This document shows positions 1 to 12,089 of a DNA stretch of 64,000 bases, piece after piece. The stretch is taken from contig ML679961.1 in the NCBI GenBank assembly GCA_007922225.1, positions 63,740,249 through 63,804,248 on the forward strand, in the 5' to 3' direction. Each line of letters starts with the position of its first letter. Positions within the stretch are counted from its first letter, which is position 1. Made by a program: the position numbers and the translations under genes. This DNA comes from Emydura subglobosa (lineage: Eukaryota; Chordata; Testudines; Chelidae). The notes under the pieces were generated by a model. That model was given only the letters and a program-made list of their open reading frames with translations, was not told the DNA's origin and did not search any database.

Positions 1-2780
1 TCTCCATGTGAAGAATTCTCTACCTGGTTTTTGAATTTATGGCCTCACCTTGCCTCCCTCCCACTTCCCATAATGACTATTTCCAGCTTCAAGCAAGTTG
101 TTAGTATTTATAGAAGTAGGAGAACATGGCAACGGCTTAAGCAGGGTATAGAGCTGCTGTATCCTGTGTGTCATCTTCCTTCACATAGCTCTGAAAAGGC
201 ATATCAATCCAGGTCTGCAGCACCTGCTATTATTTCAGTCCTGGATTCCTCCTGCAGCTCCCAATACTCCATTACATCACTGTGACCCAAGGACTTCTTG
301 ATGCCAACTGGCAGAGGGCACACAGTGGTACCTAAGAGTTAGAGATTCCCTAGGTCTGGGCATCTACCTACTAGTCTTCCAAAGCATGTCAGGTAAGTCT
401 CTAATGAAAGCCTACATCACACTGAACATCAAAATCCCTGAGAGAGGTCTGTATGGAAAATGTGTGAAGAGAAGTTATGTATATATACTAAAAATTGTTA
501 TCTAGGTCTGAGTTAAGGCAAGTCACGAAAAGATGATCCACATGCCCCTGGCAGGCATGGGAGAAGAGAGACACTTATCTCACTCTGGTGGGTCATATGC
601 AAATTGAATATTGTATGGGTTACAATGGACACCCATTTACAGTCTGAGCAAAATGCTAATCAGAAGATTGCAGGGACAGGATAACAGCAGGGATTATCCT
701 GTTTTGGGTAAGACAATGAACTTTTAAAATAAATCTGAGGTGCAGATGTACTCCCAGGTATTCCTTCAATCTGTGAAAACAAGCTGCCAGGGGGCTTATT
801 TTAGTAAGAGGGATCTAAGCCAAAATTGGTTGAAAATGCCTGGGAAAGGACTTGGGTTAAGCTGACTTGTAGGAGGCACGAATGCCTGGTGGTGTAAGTT
901 TAGGCTCTGGAAAGGCTGATGTGATTTTGTTTTATATGTAATCATTTCTTTCCACTAGTCTTACTCTCTCACTTGAATCTGTGTTCTTGGATGATAAACT
1001 TATTCTTGTTTTTATGGTCTATACCTATATTTATCTCCAGCTCCAAGTGCTGTATGTGAAGTAGACTAGTGATCCCAAGTTGAATCTTGCAAGCTGGGAT
1101 GTACTATTCCTTTGGGAATCATGAGTCACAGTTCTGTGAGTGTTCAGTGGAACAGGGCAAATTCAGAGGACTCAGGTTTTGGTGCATACCTATCTCCACC
1201 CTGTTCAGAGAGAGGCCTGGAAGGCAGTACTTGTGTTGCCAGAGGTTGGTTTCAGGGAGCTGGTCCAAATCAGGCTTCCTCACATTAAGGACACGTGGTG
1301 GCAAGGTGCCTTGCCCCCCGGGATGTGTCACAATCACCTCACTTCTATTCCAGCCCTGCTCCTTTTCCCTGCATTTTTTTCAGTCCTCTTCAATTCTGAA
1401 TCGCAGCTTCACCCACCTCAGCTTGTTCTTGATTCTAGTCCCTTCCTGTAAAGAATCTGCCAATCACAATGAATCATGCCAAATTCCATGGGACTTGTCT
1501 CAGGAACAAAAATCAACAAGTCAATAAATCATCAAGAAACTTATTTAGATTGGCACACAAGTTAACTGACGCTATCTGAATCCAGCTCTGAAGGTTAAAG
1601 TGTCAAGGATGCTAGATGGGTTAGACAAGGAGCTCTGTAAGGGGGCAACAATGAGATAATAGAACTGAGCATATTATCATTCAGGCATTTCCCCTGCCCT
1701 TCTTACTTCACCCATTATCTCCATCCTCAAACTGCCTGCACATCATCCATGGATTAAATAGCAAGAGCTATTGTTCTGCATTCCTCATTCTGCTTCAATA
1801 GCTTTTTAGGAAAAAAAGTCTCTCATATGAACTATGGTTTATGATGGGAAAATCCAGCTTCCTGAGCCACTTTTTGGTGCTTTTGCAACATATTCCCCTC
1901 TCACGCATCTGAGTATCAGTTCTCTCCATGTTCACATCAACATCAAACCACTGTTTTCAACTGGAGAGGCCTTAATTAAAGGGCTCTAGCCTCTCTACCT
2001 TCCGGATAGCCACCAATGACCACAACTGCATTTTATGGTGGATATACCACCACCGCCCTGTGTATTTGCCAGCAGGATACCCACCTGCAGTGCCCAATTC
2101 TCCAAGGTGCAAAGTACCCTCAACTACCATTCAAGCCAGAGGAACCATTTTCTTCTTCACCCCTTCTACTAATCTGAACTCCTCTAGCACAGAGGGCTAG
2201 ATAGGCGAGTGCTCCCAAACCAAGATATTTCCCTCTGCTGCAGCAGCCTGTAGTGCTTCTCCCAAATAACTGAGGTCCTGATCCCAGAGCCCAATTCCGG
2301 TCTCACTTTAAAAAGAGTTTGCAGCTGTGTTGCAAACTCCTATTTACAATAAGCCTCCACTGTATCCCTCATCCTCCTACTGATCTTAGAGACTTCCTTA
2401 AAAGAATTAAGCCCTCAAGCCCCCAAATATAGCTTTTTTTAAAAAAGGCTTGTAAAACTAATATGGCTAGAAATAAATTATCATGGACTTTAGTTAAATG
2501 AAAAAATTGGGTATTGAATTCAGACCTCCCTATGCAATGTTGGAAACCCAAACATATCAGCCTTGCATTACTGCAGGAGATGCAGAAAGTGATCCTGTAA
2601 AAATGAATAAGTAAAAGTGGCTAATCTAGTTTCATTGTCCAAGACAAGTGAAATGCAAAAAGCAAGCAAACAGTATAGAAAGAACAATGCATGCTTTTTA
2701 GATACCTTTGGCTAGAATATTTGTATTATTGGGTACCCAGTTTAAAAGCCCACCTAAGAATTTCAAATGTTAGTTTATTT
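1..2780. other. unannotated intronic sequence
   Basis: No exon, RNA gene or repeat that I recognise. The longest open frames, about 146 codons at 1087-1527 (+) and its overlaps, lack domain signatures, signal peptides or convincing splice signals, and I regard them as chance. Confidence 0.5.
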
Positions 2781-2805
2781 AAAAAAAAAAAAAAAAAAAA
2801 AAAAA
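2781..2805. repeat. poly-A tract (25 nt)
   Basis: Uninterrupted run of 25 A. It may be the tail of an unrecognised retroelement or simple microsatellite growth. No element body is recognisable directly upstream. Confidence 0.95.
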
Positions 2806-3712
2806 GGGTATTTGTTTAACCATGATAAATATGCTAAAGTAGCCTAGTAAAATTTGCATTAGAAAAACTCTTACCAAATTCTAATGAAATGCCTTTTGGG
2901 GGGACTTTTTCAAGTGTCATCCCCTATTTCTGCAATCAGAAATTCAGTGATCCCAATTATTAGAGAAACAGTAAAGCACTTTCCAGGTAAGGCAACATAC
3001 TGGTTTTGTTTGTTTGTTTTTAAAAACAGACCTGCTGTATAGGGGTGGGATTAGTCACCATTACCGTAAAAATTAAATTAAAAGGAGAAAATTTTCCTCT
3101 TCTCCTAGTGGTCATTTGAATGGTACTGAATCCTTCAGAGGCAAAGAAGGTTGGGTGGGGGGGGGGCCTTTATAATTAAAATCCACTGGGGAACACAACC
3201 TTCCTATTGAACTTCATGGTGTGCATGCACCAGTTCACATGCACAGATTTGGTGTTAGGCTTGGAATAAACTCTTAAGCAGTTCCATTTAGTCTAGGGCC
3301 AGAGCAAAAACAATTCTGCTTCTTCTCCCTTCAACACACAAGACCCCAGACATGATAGCCTCCCACCCTAAGTGGAAGTGTGGAGATTGAACACCAGAAG
3401 GAGGAGAGCTTTGGGAGTGTAATGGCCTACTCCTCAGGATGACAAGCTGCCCCACTCTGAAATGCTGAAAAACAGTTTGTTGCTGATTTTTAGTGAAAAG
3501 TGAAATTCATTTGTATGCTATGTTATAGGAGAGGTGTTTGTAGTGGAAACTGCTTTCCCAGCAAGTGACATGGCTCCAAGAGGTGCAAAACAGAATATTT
3601 GTGCAAACGAAAGCAAAATAGAGCCAGCTATTTGCATCTAAGCAAACATAACTGAATATTGTGTAACATCCCAAATTCAATAGAGTTCCAAGGTTTGTGA
3701 CTAGTCCAAGTT

Positions 3713-3737
3713 AAAAAAAAAAAAAAAAAAAAAAAAA
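3713..3737. repeat. poly-A tract (25 nt)
   Basis: Uninterrupted run of 25 A followed by GCGCCTCTGG. No flanking element is recognised. Confidence 0.95.
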
Positions 3738-3969
3738 GCGCCTCTGGTTGCCACGTGGAACGCAGTGCCTCATAGCTTAAGTGGTCATAATAATTTCAGT
3801 TAATGTCTGTTACACATTTTGATTATGGTTAAAAAAAGTGGGGTCTGATCCCTTTGCAAGTGATTAAGATTAATCCATCTGTATCGTATTTGGTGAGAGA
3901 GATGCAACACTATCGCATGGAGCCTCTTTTCAGGACACAAGGATTGCAAGCAACTTCATGTTCATGTTT

Positions 3970-6900
3970 TTTAAACTAAGGACGGAGGAAAGCTGATAGG
4001 TGCGGAGGAGCACACATTTTGGACATAGACATCCGAGAGGGGGGGATCTATTAATGGGGATTCTGTATATTCTAGGAAAGGATAGAAGCTGATAAAGTAC
4101 GGGCAGGAATTAAAGAGAAACAGTCAAATGAAAAAGTCCCATTCAATTACATCACACCAAGGCAGACAAATAAAAAATGACAAATTTTATAAGTGCTTGC
4201 ATTCAAATGCTAGAAGTCTAAATACTAAGAGAGGTGAACTTGAGTGCCTGTTATTAACAGAGGATATTGATAAAATAGGTATCACAGAAACTTGGTGGAA
4301 CGATGATAATCAATGAGAAATGGTAATACCAAGGTACAAAATACACAGGAATGGAAGAGTAGGTTGTGCTGGTGGGGGAGTGACACTATAGGAGAAAGTA
4401 TATAGTCAAATATAGTAAATGACAAACTGGACCATAAAATCTCTATGGATAGAACTTGAATGCTTGAATAGTAACAATATAGCAGTAGGAATATGCTGCT
4501 GACCACCTGATCAGGATGGTGATTGTGAAATGCTCTGGGAGATTAAAGAGGCTATATGAATAGAGCAATAATAATGGGAGATTTCAACTATCCCCATATT
4601 GACTGGGTACGTCACCTCAGGACAGGATGCTGAGACAGTTTCTAGAAACTATTAATGACCGTCTCTTAGAGCAGTTAGTCCTGGACCCCTTAAGGGGAGA
4701 TCATTCCTGATTTAGTCTGAAGTGGAGCACAGGATCTAGTGCAAGGAGATGAATATAGCTGAACTGCTCAGTAATAGCAACAATATGGTAATTAAATGCA
4801 ACATCCATTTAGAGGGAAAATACTAAAGAAGCCCACCACAGTAGCACTTAACTTCAAAAAGGGGAACTACACAAAAGTGAGGAAGCCAGTTAAGCAGAAA
4901 TTAAGAGGAACACTCACAAGAGAAAAATACCTGCAAGCAACATGAAAATTTTTTTTAAAAAAGTAAAAGTAACAGGCAAAAAGGCATCCTTTAAAAATAG
5001 GAAGTCATATCCTACTAAGGAAAATAGAAAGCAGCATACATTTTGGCAGGTCAAGTGTAAAAGATAATTAGGCAGGCCAAAAGAGATTTTGAAGAGCAAC
5101 TAGCAAAAGACAAAACAATTTTTTGCTCTTACTTTAAGTACATCAGAGGAAAGAATTCTGCCAGACAAATCAGTGGGGCCACTGTATAATTGAGGTGGTA
5201 AAAGAACATTCAAGGAAGATAAGGCCATTATTGAGAAGCTAAATGAATTCATTGCATCAATCTTCACTGCAGAGGATGTGAGGGAGATTCCCACACCTGA
5301 GCCATTCTTGTTAGGTGAGAAATCTGAGGAACTATCCTAGTTTGAGGTGTCAATAGAGGCGGCTTTGGAACAAATTGATTAGTCAGACAGGAATAAGTCC
5401 TTAGGCCCAGATAGTATTCACCCAAGAGTTCAGAAAGAACTCAAATGCAAAAATTGCAGAACTATTAAGTGTTGTATATAAATTAGTTAAATCAGATTCT
5501 ATACCAAATGATGGGAGGATAGCTACTATGATGCCAATTTTTTTAAATGGCTCCAGAGGTGATCCTGGCAATTATAGGCTGGTAAGCCAAACTTCAGTAC
5601 CAGGCAAATTGGTTCAAACTATAGTAAAGAGCAGAATTACACCCCCCCACCCCACACATACACACAAATAAATGCAATTTGCTTGGGAAGAATCAACATG
5701 ACTTTTGTAAATGGAAATCATGTCTCACCAATCTACTAGAATTTTTGAGGGGGTCAACAAGCATGTGGACAAAGGTGATCCAGTAGATATAGTGTACTTA
5801 CACTTTCAGAAAGCCTTTCACAAGAACCCTCACCAAATACTCTTAAGCAGTGATGGAATAAGAGAGAAGGTACTCTCATGGATCAATAACTAGTTAAGAA
5901 GACAAGAAACGAAGGATAGGAATAAATGGTCTATTTTCAGAATGGAGAGAGGTAAATAGCTGTGTCCCCCAGGGATTTGAACAAGGATCACTGCTGTCCA
6001 ACATAATCAAAAGTTATCTGGAAAAAGGGGCAAACAGTGAGTGATATAATTTGCAGATGATACAAAGTTACTCAAGATAGTTAAGTCCAAAGCAGATTGC
6101 AAAGAATTACAAAGGGGTCTCACAAAACTGGGGCAACAAATGATATCGATCAACACTGAATTTCATCTGTCAAAGTAATACACAGTGGAAAACAATCCCA
6201 ACTATATATATATAAAATGGAGTCTCAGTTAACTAACCACTCAAGAAAGATCTTGGAGTCATTATGGATAGTTCTCTGAAAACATCTGGCCAACGTGCAG
6301 CAACAGTCAAAAGAGCTAGCAATGTTAGGAACCCTTAGGAAAGGGATAGATAAGAAGAAAGAAAATATCATGCCAGTATATAAATCTATGGTAAATCCAA
6401 ACCTTGAATACTGTATGCAGTTCTGGTCACCCTAATCTCAAAAAAAGATATTAGAAATGAAAAAGGTACAAAGGGCAACAAAAATGATTAAGGGACTGGA
6501 ACAGCTTCCATAGGAGGAGAGCTTAAGACGACTGGGACTGTTCATCTTGGAAAAGAGTCTACTAGGGTGGGAGGTGTCTATAAAAATCATGACTGGTGTG
6601 GAGAAAGTAATAAGGAAGTGTTATTTACCCCTTCACGTAACACAACACAAGAGCCAGGAGTCACCCAATGAAATTAATAAGCAACAGGTTTAAAACAAAA
6701 ACAAGTACTTCTTGATATAACGCACAGTCAACCTGAGGAACTCATTGCCAGGGGATGTTGTGATGGGCAAAGTAAACTGGGTTAAAAAAAGAATTAGATA
6801 AATGCATGAAGGATAGGCCCATCAATGGCTATTAGTGAAGATGATCAGAGATGCAACCCCATGCTCTGGGAGTCCTAAGCCTCCAACTACCAGAAGTTGG

Positions 6901-7038
6901 GAGTGGACCAAAGAGGATCATTCAATTGCCCTGTTCTGTTCTTTCCCTCTGATGCATCTAGCATTGGCCACTGTCGGTAGACAGGATACTGGACTAGCCC
7001 AACCATTGGTCTACCCCAGTATGGCCATTCTTATGTTT
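3970..7038 (+). mobile_element. CR1-type LINE, decayed, ORF1 absent (copy A)
   Basis: A non-LTR retrotransposon in sense orientation. The endonuclease N-terminus is recognisable at 4190-4315 (SNARSLNTKRGELECLL and IGITETWW). RT palm motif A survives as FQKAFHKNPHQIL near 5797-5840, and the catalytic FADD codons are intact at 6050-6061. The 3' UTR ends at about 7022-7037 with GGCCATTCTTATGTTT, resembling the short octamer-like 3' terminus of CR1. Many stops and frameshifts break ORF2, so the copy is dead. The 3' UTR differs from the other two CR1 copies here, so it belongs to another subfamily. The 5' boundary is approximate. Confidence 0.88.
4128..6200 (+). pseudogene. CR1 copy A ORF2 remnant (endonuclease-RT)
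   Basis: Fragments of the APE-type endonuclease and reverse transcriptase, spread over several frames. An open segment at 4128-4316 carries the endonuclease start. An open segment at 5711-5893 carries RT motif A and the WINN region. The FADD motif follows at 6050-6061. In an active element this protein nicks target DNA and primes reverse transcription. Here it is interrupted throughout and cannot be made. Confidence 0.85.
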
Positions 7039-7874
7039 AGGACCAAGTACTGTACAAAGAATGTTGAAGCAGGTCACCCAAGAACTCTCCAGCTACCATC
7101 ACCCATGTACTTAACAAAACTCAGTTTGAGAACAAAGGACTGTCCATCAACAGGTCTCTTATTCCAGCAGTTAGGGCAGAAATTCCATCCTCTCCTCCGA
7201 TATTTTAATCTCTAGATGTTGAAGGACAACGGATAGGGGATACATGTGGCAATTCAGCTCCAGAAAGAAGAGGGGAGTGAAAGAACCAAAAGATTTCACC
7301 ACAAAACATTTCATTAATCCACTCTGCCATGTTTTGTAAATAGTCCACACCAACATAATCCATACATCTCTGCACAAGACCAAATCTTAATGATTGTATG
7401 AGAAAGTGATGAGATGGGAAAAAAACACCCACCATTTCACTCCCCATTTCCCACCTTTCCTAGAAGCAAGGCACATTGTACACAAATGGGATGTTGCAAA
7501 CTGTTTAGGAAAAGAGGATGAGGGAAAAAAAAGAAACGAACATTCCTGCCAGGAACTTGACAGGATGAATAAGATTGCTCCCACTTTACCATAGAAAAAT
7601 GCAACTGACAGAGGCAGGTGAGGGTGGGGGAAAATAAATTAGGAAAAAACTAACTGTATCTTTAAGGATCTCATTTGGCTGGGGAGATGGGGGGGTGGAA
7701 TGAAGATTGCAAGGGGACTCCTTTCTCTCCTCTTCCCCAAGGCACCCCAGACTGTTTGAACTGGTCCAAACAAAAAAACAAAAAAAACTCTTCATCTCAT
7801 CATTTTTAAGCCTATATTAAATAGTATTTAGACTTTTGATGTATAAAAGCATTTTATACGTAGTAATTAATTAC

Positions 7875-8430
7875 TCCTCAAATCCCTACGTAGCAGGGAA
7901 ATTCTATCCTAATTTTACCCAAGGGGAAACTAATTGTGAGGAGTTCCTCTGCCACAGCCCCTCTGCTTTGGTTCCGCTCTGGCCAACAAAGGACTTGAAG
8001 ACCCTTTGATTTGCAGTCACCAGTGCTTTTATTTACAAAGAGTACATGAATTCCCACCGGATTACAGTGCCTTGCTTCAGCCAGCAGTCTCGGAGGCTGT
8101 TCAGGAAGATGGGTAAAGCCTCCACATACTCTTCCTGCCCCCCTCTTCCCTTCTGGGCCAGCATATAACCCCTACTGGGTCAGAGGGGCAGCTGCTGCCC
8201 ACTGCCTGATCAAGCCTGGGCAAGACTGATAGCTGCCTCCCCTCAGGTAATCAGGCCACCACCCAGCTAACCAGCTCTGCTGCCCCTCAGTTATAGAGGC
8301 TAGACTGACAGGGGGCTGGCCAGGGGTTCACCCCCCCCCCCAGCACCTTGCTACACTTATGCAGAGAGGTTGTGCAATTTGGGCAAGGTCACAAAGGCAG
8401 GATTAGCACTACCAATTCCTATGTCAAGTC
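7875..8430 (-). repeat. MIR (CORE-SINE) relic, minus strand, split by an LTR insertion
   Basis: The left part (about 7875-7934) contains AATTTTACCCAAGGGGAAAC. The right part (about 8361-8430) contains GAGAGGTTGTGCAATTTGGG followed by CAAGGTCACAAAGG. Together they give the reverse complement of the conserved MIR segment (Pol III SINE of amniotes). The LTR at 7935-8355 separates the halves. Confidence 0.75.
7935..8355 (-). mobile_element. solo LTR of an endogenous retrovirus-like element (421 bp)
   Basis: On the minus strand it begins TGTAGCAAGG and ends CTCCTCACA, giving TGT...ACA ends. An AATAAA polyadenylation signal sits in TTTGTAAATAAAAGC near 8030-8044, appropriate for the R region. The flanks are CTAAT (7930-7934) and CTTAT (8356-8360), a 5-bp target-site duplication with one mismatch. 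No internal region or second LTR is present, so this is a solo LTR left by recombination. Confidence 0.8.
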
Positions 8431-9535
8431 CAAGAGATTATTCACCCATCCCATTTACCCAGCTCAAGAGAAAACAGCACATGGCTCCCTTTTATCTCCC
8501 TAGCCACTAGTATGCAGCACAGTTCCTTTCAGTGGCCATTGCAAGAGCCACTCCAGGCACTGGTATACAAGAGTACCGGGAAAAAGAAATTTAGTCTTGA
8601 TGCTCTTTTAATCTCCCCAAACCACTCTTCCTCTGAAAATCCACGCCATGGCAGCCTTCCCTCTTGGTCAGGAAAACTGTTTGGCACTGGAGGGGAAGCT
8701 AGTAGCACCACTCCCAACTCAACCATTTGGGAAGGTCACGCTTTGAAACAGAGTTTGGTATCAATGCATTCACATTTCACAGAGAGCTGAAGATTGTCAA
8801 GTTTTTAGCAGCAAGAAGCAGGTGCTTTCCCAAACCAGCTTCTCCTTAAATTAAAGGCATTTGCCTATCAGACAATCTGCAGTTCCAGCACATCAGTCAG
8901 GTCTAGCAACTGGAGATCACCCCATTTGGATGCTTGAGGGACCATTACTGCATGGGCCTTTTCCCTCATCACATACAGGAAGACAACACTGGAAATCCCC
9001 ACTATCATTTGCTCCCACATGATGTAGGATTTTAAAGCACTAAGCAGGGCTAGCCCTTAGAAGTGGGTTTTTTCAAGTGAATATTGGGCCAACAAAAGAT
9101 GCTGCACTGACCACTCTGGAGACCAGCCCTCTTTCACCTGAACAGATGCCGTCTGAGCAGAAGCAGAGGAAGTGTGTCAGTGAGCCTCAGCCCAGACCTG
9201 GAGGAATGACCATGGAGCTAAGTCTCATAGCACATTAAGTCCTTAGTCTGTAATGAGACTTAACAAGGGAGCTAATTCATGCAAATCATGATGAAGGCGC
9301 ATACTGATGTATATGCTTGTCCTTTAGGTAGAGGAGTGACCAACACCATGTTTGGCATAGGCCAGACAGCTATCAGCTGTCAAGGACTTTTGATCGCCAA
9401 GTCAGGGGGGTGATAGCCCACTCACTACTGTATATTTTTTACCACCTTGTCATCATTCCCCTTGGTCACATATTAGTAGATAATTCCTTACAGCCAGAGG
9501 AAACAGCAATAGCCATAGGCTGACTGAAGGCTTAC

Positions 9536-9648
9536 TTGTGTGAATGATCCATCCTCATTGCATTCTGGAATGAAGACCGCTTCCTGGGGCTTCTTTGCCT
9601 GCTCCAGCGCTTGAGTCCTCTCTAATCGACACTTACTTTGGCCAGCAT
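9536..9648 (-). CDS. SMOC1: SMOC1, start of thyroglobulin type-1 domain (probable coding exon 3)
   Basis: This 113-bp exon opens with AT, which completes a GAT (Asp) codon with the last base of the Kazal exon. It then reads AGQSKCRLERTQALEQAKK and, after a short stretch, VFIPECNEDGSFTQ. This is the linker and first half of the first thyroglobulin type-1 repeat of SMOC1. The acceptor is CTTTGCAG above 9648 and the donor is GTAAGC below 9536. The exon ends in phase 0, so the next exon should begin with the VQC...CWCV half of the Tg-1 domain. I searched 1-9535 on the minus strand for that part and did not find it, so intron 3 exceeds 9.5 kb. No frameshift or stop is present. Confidence 0.94.
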
Positions 9649-10362
9649 CTGCAAAGGGAACCAAAAATCCACTCTGATTTTAAAACTGGCTTCCCAGAGA
9701 TAGCTAAAGGCTACATTCAGCTGTGCAAAGATGCAATGCGATGCCATGCAGTAAGACTTCTCCCCCGTCCCCCCCCCCACACACACACACTATCTTTATC
9801 TGTACATTAGAACGACAACCATTAGGCAATTGTAACATCCCCTGGAAGGAGGATGCAGGAGCTCAAAATGACAACCACTGCCCACTTTTGTAAGGAGTGG
9901 CAAATTTTATGGGCAACAACATTTAGCTACATTCACCCCAGGTAACCCTGGCTTCTAACAACAAATGCTAGAGTCAAGGTCTGAAGTGGTGGAAGCTACA
10001 CCAGAGGTGGCGGTTGCATTAGTGCAAGACACTCATAACCCCCCACCCCCGGATGGCCTAGAGCCAGCCTGCACAGGTCCCATATCCAGCAATGCTGGCA
10101 GCAGAAGGGGTAGAATCACAGCTGCAATGGAGTGTCACAAATGAGCACACCCCCAGGGAGTCTCTGCTAACACGACACAAACAGCACTAGTTGCCAGATG
10201 AAGTTTCCCTCCTTCAGAAGAGCCCTCCGGGCAAGAATGTGCTATCACCAGCTCTTTCCTAAAGGGCAACTCCTGCATTGATTACAACCTGGTTTGAGGA
10301 TGGGATGCAACGTATCCCTCCTGCATCAGAAATAAGTCAGTCACACTGTTGCTAAAGGAAAG

Positions 10363-10481
10363 TGTCACAGAGTGAGCTGGGCCTCTAAGGGGTTAAGGCC
10401 TCAACTCTGACCTGTGCTTGAATCAGGTGATGGCAGCATCTGGAAGCTCAACCCCTGGCAGGCCCAGCTTATCCTGTGACA
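10363..10481. mobile_element. 119-bp inverted-repeat (MITE-like) element
   Basis: It starts TGTCACAGAGTGAGCTGGGC and ends in the near-perfect inverse GCCCAGCTTATCCTGTGACA. The terminal inverted repeats match at about 19 of 21 positions. The interior is only about 77 bp. No clear target duplication is seen, so the superfamily is undetermined; a folded-back LTR end is an alternative. Confidence 0.65.
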
Positions 10482-10781
10482 AAGGGTAAACAAATATTAT
10501 ACCTGATAAGCCTTAAACCCATCACCTGCAGGGTCACAAAGAAAACTTTCCTCTGCCCTGCAAAGACACAGGATTGGTTAGCGTTTACATTTATTTCAAA
10601 AACCACGCACAGTGCTGCTGGTAGAGTTTGGAAGAGGACTGAAAACTGCAACTTCTTACTCAACAATGTATCTGCTCTGTGGAGCCAGATTCTGCCACCC
10701 TTACGTATATGGAGTAGCAGCTCTTTCACCATGGAGCCCCATTTCTAGGATGCTTCTCAGGGAAAGGATGGCAGAATTGGA

Positions 10782-10920
10782 CCCTCTGATTGACGTTTGT
10801 ATTACTGTAGCACTGCAAAGCCAGTGATCAGGATTGAGACTCCACTGTACTGTATACATGTATAGAAGAGATCTCCACAGCAACAAGTTTACAATCCAAA
10901 TCTCAGACCCGACCGACAAA
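10782..10920 (-). repeat. MIR-related amniote SINE tail, minus strand
   Basis: Contains the reverse complement of the common amniote SINE 3' region: a TGTATTACTGTAGCACTGC block, then a CACTGTACTGTATACATG segment, then AAGTTTACAATCCAAAT. The order and spacing fit a degenerate MIR1-type SINE of sauropsids. Confidence 0.55.
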
Positions 10921-11885
10921 TGGGTATTTGCACGCACATGTGAGTGGAACCGTATGGGTGGGGTAACAGTTACGCAAAAACTGTGTTTGCAAACATAGCC
11001 AATCTATGTAATGCTATTAAAATACACAACCTCTTGCAAACATGAGATCGCCATGCCAGTATCCATAGTCTTGGCTGGACACCTCTCTAGCCATTCATCT
11101 ATTGGCAGCATTCTGAAGGCACCACAGTGGAACTGGATCTTGGAGGGATTTGAAGTAGGAGGAGGTAGGGGCTTTTGGAGATTCATTTGAGGGTAGAGTT
11201 CCATGCCGGAGGAGTGGCATGGAAGAAAATCCTATGGTCCTTGAGGCAGAAGCAGACAAGCCTGCGATGATGCTGACAATGCAGTAAGACCGGGTAGATA
11301 GACCAACGCTAATTTCTGAAGTGCCTTAGAGATCTTGTATCTGAATCACACTTGCTTGTTTCACTGAAAATCTCACACGCACACACTCCCTATTGGTTCT
11401 GAAGATCCAATATAGCCAAGGGATCATGATTGGGATTCTGCTCTGCCTTGCACATCAGTTAAGCTTCAATTGTCAATTTACTGGTGCTGAATTAAGAGGC
11501 AGAAAGAGCCCAGCTGGATTCTCAGATGCTGGGCTGAATTTCCAGCATTGGCAGCCAGGAAGTATTTTAACATGTGAAAAGAGCATACTAGATCTGGAAG
11601 ATGCAGGGAAAAACAAGATGTCCCTATTATAAAGTCAGCTTTGATGAAGATCTGGACCAATGTTTCCAAACCAACCCATTCTTATGAAGGTGCTTGAATA
11701 GGAGATGAAGGTCCTCTGGGGTTTGCAAACGGCAGCCCTGGAATTTGATTTTTAATAGATTCTATGCAAATACAATCTCTCCTCCCAAAGCATTTTGCAA
11801 ATTAACTATTCAAACTGAAGTACAGCCACCTCTGGGATGAAAAGATGCAGTTTTAGCAGCAACACGACCCAGAGAAATATTATCT

Positions 11886-12080
11886 AGCTGATCGAGCACT
11901 GGATTTGGAGTCAGGAGTTCTATTCCCAGCTCTGCCACTGATGTGCTGCGTGACCTTGAGCAAATCATTTCACCTCCCTGTGTATCCATGTGCCTTCTCT
12001 CCCATTGTACAGTGCTTAGCACAATGAAGCCCAGATCTCAGTTTGGTCCTCTCTGTGCTATCGTTATACACACGATGACT
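11886..12080 (+). repeat. MIR (CORE-SINE) relic, plus strand
   Basis: Contains GAGCACTGGATTTGGAGTCA, TCTGCCACTGATGTGCTGCG, GACCTTGAGCAAATCATTTC and a TACAGTGCTTAGCACAATGA tail. These are the tRNA-like, CORE and 3' segments of MIR in order. Confidence 0.88.
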
Positions 12081-12089
12081 GAATTACCC

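Larger units (their letters stand above)
1..9535 (-). other. SMOC1: SMOC1 intron 3 (partial, extends past the left edge)
   Basis: Downstream of the Tg-1 half-exon on the minus strand. It starts with donor GTAAGC at 9535-9530 and shows no further SMOC1 exon. It contains a CR1 LINE, a solo LTR inside a MIR, and two 25-bp poly-A runs. I see nothing recognisable in 1-2780, 7040-7870 or 8440-9535. Confidence 0.75.

Noticed and set aside
1087..1527. 146-codon plus-strand frame
   Set aside because: No signal peptide, domain or splice context, and overlapping frames on both strands of similar quality.
2041..2100. CAGCAGG/CTGCAG words considered as the CWCV half of the SMOC1 thyroglobulin domain on the minus strand
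   Set aside because: Translation gives no CWCV motif and no splice sites; not an exon.
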